Below the pieces are notes generated by a model that did not search any database, was not told where the DNA came from, and saw only the letters and a program-made list of their open reading frames with translations. Source: Sphingobium sp. CAP-1 (lineage in GTDB: Bacteria > Pseudomonadota > Alphaproteobacteria > Sphingomonadales > Sphingomonadaceae). From it: a DNA stretch of 64,000 bases. The position numbers and the translations under genes were made by a program. The DNA lies in the NCBI RefSeq assembly GCF_009720145.1, contig NZ_CP046252.1, positions 806,001 to 870,000 of the forward strand. The letters are read 5' to 3'. Shown piece after piece: positions 59,441-64,000 of the stretch (positions are counted from its first letter, which is position 1; each line of letters opens with the position of its first letter).

Positions 59441-60847
59441 TCAGCCCGCCGGTTCCTCTATTGCGGCCGGTTCGTCCGCGCGCTTCACCGCCATCAGCCG
59501 GCCGGTGAAACATTGCCGCCACCAGCTTATGTCCTGCCGTTCGACGCTGTCCATCATCGCCCGCCAGCGCCGCTTGCGTTCGTCCAGCGGCATGATGAGC
59601 GCGCGCAGTATCGCGTCCGACATTTCCTCCGGGCTATAGGGGTTGATGAGCAGCGCGTCCTTCAATTGCATCGCGGCCCCGGCGAAGCGGGACAGGATCA
59701 GGACACCGGGATCGTCCGGGTCTTGCGCCGCGACATATTCCTTCGCGACCAGATTCATGCCGTCGCGCAGCGGTGTCACCAGTCCGATCTTCGCGCTGCG
59801 ATAGATGCCCGCCAGTTGGTCGCGCGGATAGCCCTGATTGACGTAGCGGATCGGGGTCCAGTCGACATCGCTATATTCGCCGTTGATCCGCCCGGCGAGC
59901 GAATCCAGCGTCGCGCGGATCTGCTGATAGCTTTCCACCTCCCCGCGCGACGGCGGGGCGATCTGGGTCAGCACCACCTTGCGATGCTGGTCGCCATGGT
60001 CCTTGAGGAAGCGGGCATAGCCACCGAACCGCTCCTCCAGCCCCTTGCTATAGTCGAGCCGGTCGACGCCGATGATCATGGTGCGGTCCTGCAAGGATGC
60101 CCGGACCAGCGCGCTCATCGCGTCGGCGGCTTCGCTGGTGGCGGCGTGCGCAAATTCCTGCGCATTGATGCCGATCGGGCAGGCGACCGCCTGAATGGTA
60201 CGGTCGCCCACGGTGACATAATCGCCATCGACCGTGCCGCCCATTTCCCGCTCGACATAATGGCGGAAGGATTCCAGCCACTCTTCGGTATGGAAACCGA
60301 CCACGTCATAGGCGAACAGGGTGCTGACCAGCTTGTCATGATGGGGCAGCGACACCAGCAGGCGGGTGGGCGGCCAGGGGATGTGGAGGAAGAAGCCGAT
60401 GCGGTTCTTCAGCCCCTTGTCGCGCAGCATCTGGCCCAGCGGGATCATATGATAGTCATGGACCCAGATGACATCCTCCGGCTCGATCAGCGGGCTGGCG
60501 GTGTCGGCGAAGCGGCGGTTCACGCGATTATAGCCGCCCTCGAAATCGCGGGCATATTCGGCCAGGTCGATGCGGAAATGGAAGAGCGGCCACAGCGTCT
60601 TGTTGGCGTAGCCATTATAATATTCGTCGACATCCTGTTCTTCCAGGTCGATCGTCGCCGTCTTGACGCCATCATCCTCGGCAAAGCCGATATGGCCGGT
60701 GAAATTGTCGGTCGTCTCGCCCGACCAGCCGACCCATATCCCCCGGCTTTCGCGCAGCGCCTGGCTCAGGGCGACGGCGAGGCCGCCCTGATTGCCGGTC
60801 GGGCCGGGGCGACTGACCCGGTTGGAAATCACGATCAATCGGCTCAT
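59441..60847 (-). CDS. otsA: Trehalose-6-phosphate synthase
   Basis: A 468-residue GT20 enzyme making trehalose-6-phosphate from UDP-glucose and glucose-6-phosphate. Motifs include RLIVISNRVSRPG and GGLAVALSQAL at the N-terminus, the WVHDYHMIPLGQMLR active-site segment, HIPWPP, ADAMSALVRA...IIGVDRLDYSKGLEER, and LVTPLRDGMNLVAKEYVAAQ. ATG 60847 has GAGGTG upstream and is chosen over GTG 60856, which would overlap the upstream stop. Trehalose protects against osmotic and desiccation stress. Last large gene of otsB / GH15 / otsA. Confidence 0.95.
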   Translation of the reverse strand: MSRLIVISNRVSRPGPTGNQGGLAVALSQALRESRGIWVGWSGETTDNFTGHIGFAEDDGVKTATIDLEEQDVDEYYNGYANKTLWPLFHFRIDLAEYARDFEGGYNRVNRRFADTASPLIEPEDVIWVHDYHMIPLGQMLRDKGLKNRIGFFLHIPWPPTRLLVSLPHHDKLVSTLFAYDVVGFHTEEWLESFRHYVEREMGGTVDGDYVTVGDRTIQAVACPIGINAQEFAHAATSEAADAMSALVRASLQDRTMIIGVDRLDYSKGLEERFGGYARFLKDHGDQHRKVVLTQIAPPSRGEVESYQQIRATLDSLAGRINGEYSDVDWTPIRYVNQGYPRDQLAGIYRSAKIGLVTPLRDGMNLVAKEYVAAQDPDDPGVLILSRFAGAAMQLKDALLINPYSPEEMSDAILRALIMPLDERKRRWRAMMDSVERQDISWWRQCFTGRLMAVKRADEPAAIEEPAG

Positions 60848-60857
60848 GGCAGGCACC

Positions 60858-62582
60858 TCATCGCATCACGCTCCACGGTTTGCTCAGCAAGACGGCGCAG
60901 TTGATGATGCCGACCAATGAGTAGGTCTGGGGATAATTGCCCCACAATTCCCCGGTCATGGGGTCGATATCCTCGGACAGCAGGCCTGCGGCGGTGCGGC
61001 GGGACAGCATCTCTTCGAACAGGCTGCGCGCTTCGTCGGTGCGGCCGGTGCGGTGCAGCGCCTCGATCAGCCAGAAGGTGCAGACGTTGAATGCCGTCAC
61101 CGGTTCGCCGAAATCGTCCGGCGCGCTGTAGCGCAGCATGGTGTTGCCGCGTCGCAGGTCCGCTTCCAGCGCGGCGAGGGTGCCGATGAACATGGGGTCG
61201 TCGGCGGTCAGGAAACGCAGGTCGAGCAGTTGCAGCAGCGACGCGTCGCGGGCGTCATCCTCGAAATTGGCGGAGATCGCCCTGCTGTCCCCGCGCCACG
61301 CCGCCGCCAGGATGCGGGCCTTCATCATGTCTGCGCGGTCCTGCCAATGGGTGGCGCGCAGCGGCAGGTGCAGCGCGGCGGCGGCATGGGCGAGCCGGTC
61401 GCACGCCGCCCAGCACATCACGGCACTATAGCTGTGGACATGGGCGCGGGTGCGCAACTCCCACAGGCCGGCGTCGGGCTGGTCATAGACCTGCCATGCC
61501 CGTTCGCCTACCGCCTCCAGCGCCTCGAAATCGGCGGGGCCGGCCATGCGCAGCAACCGCTGGTCGATAAAGCCCTGCACCGAGGACAGCACGATCTGGC
61601 CATAGGCGTCATGCTGCACCTGTTCATAGGCGGCGTTGCCGACGCGCACCGGTCCCATGCCGCGATAGCCCGGCAGGCTGTCCGCCTCCCACTCGGTCAG
61701 GGTCGCATTGCCGCGCACATCGTAGAGCGGCTGGATATGCCCGCCCTTCGCGCCATCCACGATGTTGCGAAGGTAGACGAGATAGGATTCCAGCACGTCC
61801 AGCGCGCCCAGCCGATTGAGCGCCTCGACCGTATAATAGGCGTCGCGCACCCAGCAGTAGCGATAGTCCCAGTTGCGGCCGCTGTCGGCATGTTCGGGGA
61901 TGGAGGTGGTGAGCGCGGCGACGATCGCGCCGGTTTCCTCATGCTGGCACAGTTTCAATGTAATGGCGGATCGGATCACCGCTTCCTGCCATTCGGCGGG
62001 AATGGCGAGGCCGCGCACCCAGAGCTGCCATTCGTTGATCGTATCGTCCAGCATCCGCTCGATCGCGGGGCGCAGCGCGTCGGAAAATCCCTCGTCCGGT
62101 CCCATGAAGAAATGCATGTCGGCTTCCAGCCGGAACCAGCTTTCCTGCGAAATCAGACCAATGGGTGCATTGGTCGACACCCGCATCGCCATGTAGGACA
62201 GGACCATGCGGATATGGTTGGAGCCATAGCTGATCGGCACCGGGTCGCCGTTCCAACTGGTCGTCGGGCGCAGCCGGATGCGGATGCGCGGGCTGCCCGC
62301 CACCGGCCGCACGATGCGGATGAAGGCGACGGGGCGGTATATGCGCCCTTTATGCTTGTGGCGCGGGCAGAAATCATAGGTTTCGATCGCATTGCCCTGC
62401 GCATCGCTCTGCCGCGTGACCAATATGGGCGTGTTGCGGATATAATGCTGCTCGATCGCGACGCAATTTTCCAGTTCGATTGCCCAGAAACCGCGCGACT
62501 GGGGATCGTCCCAGTCCTTATGATCGAGCAGTGCGGAAAAGACCGGATCGCCATCGACCCGCGGCACACAGGCCCAGATCAT
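60858..62582 (-). CDS. GH15-family glucoamylase/trehalase-like protein, probable N-terminal frameshift
   Basis: A 574-residue glycoside hydrolase 15 protein. Catalytic-region segments are RNWDYRYCWVRDAYYTVEAL and NYPQTYSLVGIINCAV, where the family carries its general acid and base Glu residues (GLLSEDIDPMTGELWGNYPQ). The ATG at 62582 lies inside the conserved opening. Upstream the same frame reads NLDLWPIGNCQASALIDRAGR, clearly part of the family, but has no start codon. An ATG at 62662 is one frame off; adding one G in ACGAGCG near 62650 joins them into about 601 residues. Between otsB and otsA; probably acts on trehalose or maltooligosaccharides. Confidence 0.85.
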   Translation of the reverse strand: MIWACVPRVDGDPVFSALLDHKDWDDPQSRGFWAIELENCVAIEQHYIRNTPILVTRQSDAQGNAIETYDFCPRHKHKGRIYRPVAFIRIVRPVAGSPRIRIRLRPTTSWNGDPVPISYGSNHIRMVLSYMAMRVSTNAPIGLISQESWFRLEADMHFFMGPDEGFSDALRPAIERMLDDTINEWQLWVRGLAIPAEWQEAVIRSAITLKLCQHEETGAIVAALTTSIPEHADSGRNWDYRYCWVRDAYYTVEALNRLGALDVLESYLVYLRNIVDGAKGGHIQPLYDVRGNATLTEWEADSLPGYRGMGPVRVGNAAYEQVQHDAYGQIVLSSVQGFIDQRLLRMAGPADFEALEAVGERAWQVYDQPDAGLWELRTRAHVHSYSAVMCWAACDRLAHAAAALHLPLRATHWQDRADMMKARILAAAWRGDSRAISANFEDDARDASLLQLLDLRFLTADDPMFIGTLAALEADLRRGNTMLRYSAPDDFGEPVTAFNVCTFWLIEALHRTGRTDEARSLFEEMLSRRTAAGLLSEDIDPMTGELWGNYPQTYSLVGIINCAVLLSKPWSVMR

Positions 62583-62731
62583 GCGGCCGGCGCGATCGAT
62601 CAGCGCGGATGCCTGGCAATTGCCGATGGGCCAGAGATCGAGATTGCGCTCGTTCCCGACATGGATGGATTGACGTGGCTGCTGGATCGGATCGCCCCTT
62701 TTGCTGGTTGCACAAGGGGTCGCCCGAAATC

Positions 62732-63475
62732 CTATCCGGCGACCCCATGGGCCAGATAATGCCTGACGGCGGCAACCTGTTCCAAAGAGAATGACGCCAG
62801 TGTCGGGCGCGGCGTGCCGACCAATATGCCAGCCCCACCCAGTTGGGCGGCGGCGGCGAAGCCTTCCTCGTCGGTCACGTCGTCGCCGATAAAGACGGGA
62901 ATCCCGCCCGCCATGGGCGCCCGTTGCATCAATGCATGGAGCGCGCTGCCCTTGTCCGCGCCGCCGGGGCGTAATTCATAGAGCATCTTGCCATGCTGGA
63001 CGGTCAGGCCATGTTCCTGCGCAAGGGATCGGGCGAGTGTGCCGGCTTCGTCGCCCCATGTCGGCGCACCGCGAAAATGCAGGCCGACGCTGATTGTCTT
63101 GCGTTCGACCAGCAGGCCGGGCTTGTCGTCGGCAAAGGCGTGAAAGGCGGCCTCGACCGCGTCGATCGCGGGCAGGCGGGGCGGGGCGTCGACCGGCGCA
63201 CCGGGGCGGGCGAACTCCAGCCCATGGGTGCCGGCGATCAGAAAGTCGCCAAAGCCCAGTTCCCGCAAGGTCGCGACCGATCGGCCGCTGACGATCGCGA
63301 GGCGTCCGTCCAGCCGGTCACGCAATCGGGCGAGCAGGTCGAGCAGGGCGTCGTCCACCTCCACATCGTCCGGCCTGTCGGCGATCGGCGCCAGCGTCCC
63401 GTCAAAATCGAGGAACAGGGCTGCGCCGTGCAACAAGTCGAGAGAGGGGGCGGGCAGGGAAGCGGAATCAGGCAC
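62732..63475 (-). CDS. otsB: Trehalose-6-phosphate phosphatase
   Basis: A 247-residue HAD-superfamily phosphatase. Motif I is FLDFDGTLAPIADRPDDVEVD, with the nucleophilic first Asp; motif II is IVSGRSVATL, and motif IV is FIGDDVTDEEGFAAAA. The LYELRPGGADKGSALHALM region is typical of OtsB. It starts at a GTG (63475) with no strong ribosome site. First gene of the trehalose cluster; the product dephosphorylates trehalose-6-phosphate made by OtsA. Confidence 0.95.
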   Translation of the reverse strand: MPDSASLPAPSLDLLHGAALFLDFDGTLAPIADRPDDVEVDDALLDLLARLRDRLDGRLAIVSGRSVATLRELGFGDFLIAGTHGLEFARPGAPVDAPPRLPAIDAVEAAFHAFADDKPGLLVERKTISVGLHFRGAPTWGDEAGTLARSLAQEHGLTVQHGKMLYELRPGGADKGSALHALMQRAPMAGGIPVFIGDDVTDEEGFAAAAQLGGAGILVGTPRPTLASFSLEQVAAVRHYLAHGVAG

Positions 63476-63538
63476 GGCCGCAAAGTGGCGCTTCCGCCTG
63501 AAACCGCAACCCCGGATTTACCAAAAAAGCGGTTGTTA

Positions 63539-63697
63539 TCAGGATCGGCAGCTCTTTTCGGTCTGCCATGGCGATGCCCAATGGATGCGATGCAGGGCGC
63601 GGAACGCCTGCATGATGTGGGCGATCAACTGGTCGATTCCCCGGTTGGCATGGTCGCGGCCGTCATTCCACAGCCGGTCGTCATATTCGTCGCGCAT
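63539..63697 (-). CDS. Small ORF of unknown function upstream of otsB
   Basis: 52 residues beginning MRDEYDDRLWNDGRDHANRGIDQLIAHIMQAF, with AAGGA 7 nt upstream of the ATG at 63697. It is rich in charged residues and aromatic near the end (LHRIHWASPWQ). Same strand as otsB, 63 nt upstream of it. No domain recognised; the good ribosome site supports translation. Confidence 0.5.
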   Translation of the reverse strand: MRDEYDDRLWNDGRDHANRGIDQLIAHIMQAFRALHRIHWASPWQTEKSCRS

Positions 63698-63802
63698 GAT
63701 GCGGTCCTTCTTATGAGTCGGTGATAAGGAGCGGCGCGATGTCCGCAGCCCGGCAATTGCCTGAAACCCACCCGTATCACCAACAAAAGGCTGGACCTTG
63801 AA

Positions 63803-63819
63803 AATAAGCTCAGCTTATT
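63803..63819. promoter_or_regulatory. Palindromic LysR-type operator upstream of the terminal LysR gene
   Basis: AATAAGCT (63803-63810) and AGCTTATT (63812-63819) are exact inverted repeats around a single C. It contains T-N11-A (63805-63817), the LysR consensus geometry, and ends 9 nt before the regulator's ATG. It suits autoregulation, placing a repressor over the translation start region. Confidence 0.65.
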
Positions 63820-63828
63820 GATTGTACC

Positions 63829-64000
63829 ATGTCGACCCTGCCTCCGCTCGCCGCCATCCGCGTGTTCGAAGCCGCCGCGCGCCTGGAAAATTTCACCGCC
63901 GCCGCGACCGAACTGGGCATGACCCAGGCGGCGGTCAGCTATCAGGTAAAATCGCTGGAGGAACGGCTGGGCATCAGCCTGTTCCAACGCGCCGGGCGCA
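63829..64000 (+). CDS. LysR-family transcriptional regulator (5' part, cut by window end)
   Basis: The first 57 residues encode a GcvA/AmpR-like LysR helix-turn-helix: LPPLAAIRVFEAAARLENFTAAATELGMTQAAVSYQ. VSYQVKSLEERLG is typical of the GcvA branch. The gene continues beyond the window, so the effector domain and target are unknown. A palindrome with LysR geometry overlaps its promoter region. Confidence 0.9.
   Translation, partial: MSTLPPLAAIRVFEAAARLENFTAAATELGMTQAAVSYQVKSLEERLGISLFQRAGR

Overview
This 64 kb, high-GC window is chromosomal DNA of an alphaproteobacterium, most likely a sphingomonad close to Sphingobium. The indications are an alphaproteobacterial SOS box (GAAC-N7-GAAC) in front of imuA-imuB-dnaE2, a ferulate-degradation cluster of the sphingomonad type (NDP-forming feruloyl-CoA synthetase, hydratase/lyase, vanillin dehydrogenase), a class I fructose-bisphosphate aldolase beside gap and pgk, a zapA / candidate 6S RNA / 5-formyl-THF cyclo-ligase arrangement, and several dispersed palindromic repeat families of the kind found in these genomes. 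There is no rRNA operon, prophage, CRISPR array or classical insertion sequence.

Layout. 0-3 kb: flavin monooxygenase and VOC protein divergent from a frameshifted LysR regulator. 3-8 kb: ferulate to vanillate operon (minus strand) with a perfect operator-like palindrome upstream, then a PilZ protein. 8-14 kb: LexA-controlled mutagenesis cassette imuA-imuB-dnaE2. 14-15 kb: spermidine-synthase-like protein and a DEDD exoribonuclease. 15-26 kb: an eight-gene minus-strand run, tldD (Tat-exported), tldE, DUF4159, moxR, DUF58, BatA-like, DUF4175 (frameshifted) and a membrane protein. 26-30 kb: PQQ-type lipoprotein dehydrogenase, tRNA-Pro, degenerate RadC/JAB protein, thyA. 30-33 kb: branched-chain 2-oxoacid dehydrogenase E1-alpha, E1-beta and E2. 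34-38 kb: AI-2E family transporter, three tandem tRNA-Asp genes, aquaporin, DUF2842, cyclo-ligase, candidate 6S RNA, zapA. 38-45 kb: central carbon genes tkt, gap, pgk, fba, plus a TlpA-like protein and thiE. 45-49 kb: tRNA-Lys, then the agmatine to putrescine operon aguA-aguB ending in folK. 49-53 kb: M28 and S9 exported peptidases. 53-58 kb: rpsD, chorismate mutase, trmJ, GIY-YIG nuclease, nrdR, glyA, rpiB. 58-64 kb: HPP/CBS membrane protein, trehalose cluster otsA / GH15 / otsB, a small ORF and the start of a LysR gene cut by the window edge.

The most unusual signal is at 55034-55417. A small GIY-YIG nuclease gene is bracketed by about 26-bp inverted repeats (24 of 26 matching). The same repeats, without a gene inside, form short inverted-repeat elements at 55915-56033 and 30965-31062. 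This looks like a nuclease-encoding element with non-autonomous derivatives. Its inner end has opened the nuclease reading frame into trmJ. A different palindromic element sits in frame inside the linker of the E2 subunit (32446-32568). Three genes (LysR at 2.6 kb, DUF4175 at 18.55 kb, GH15 at 62.65 kb) each appear to lack exactly one base, and one extra G would restore each. Either sequencing errors or real lesions could explain this.
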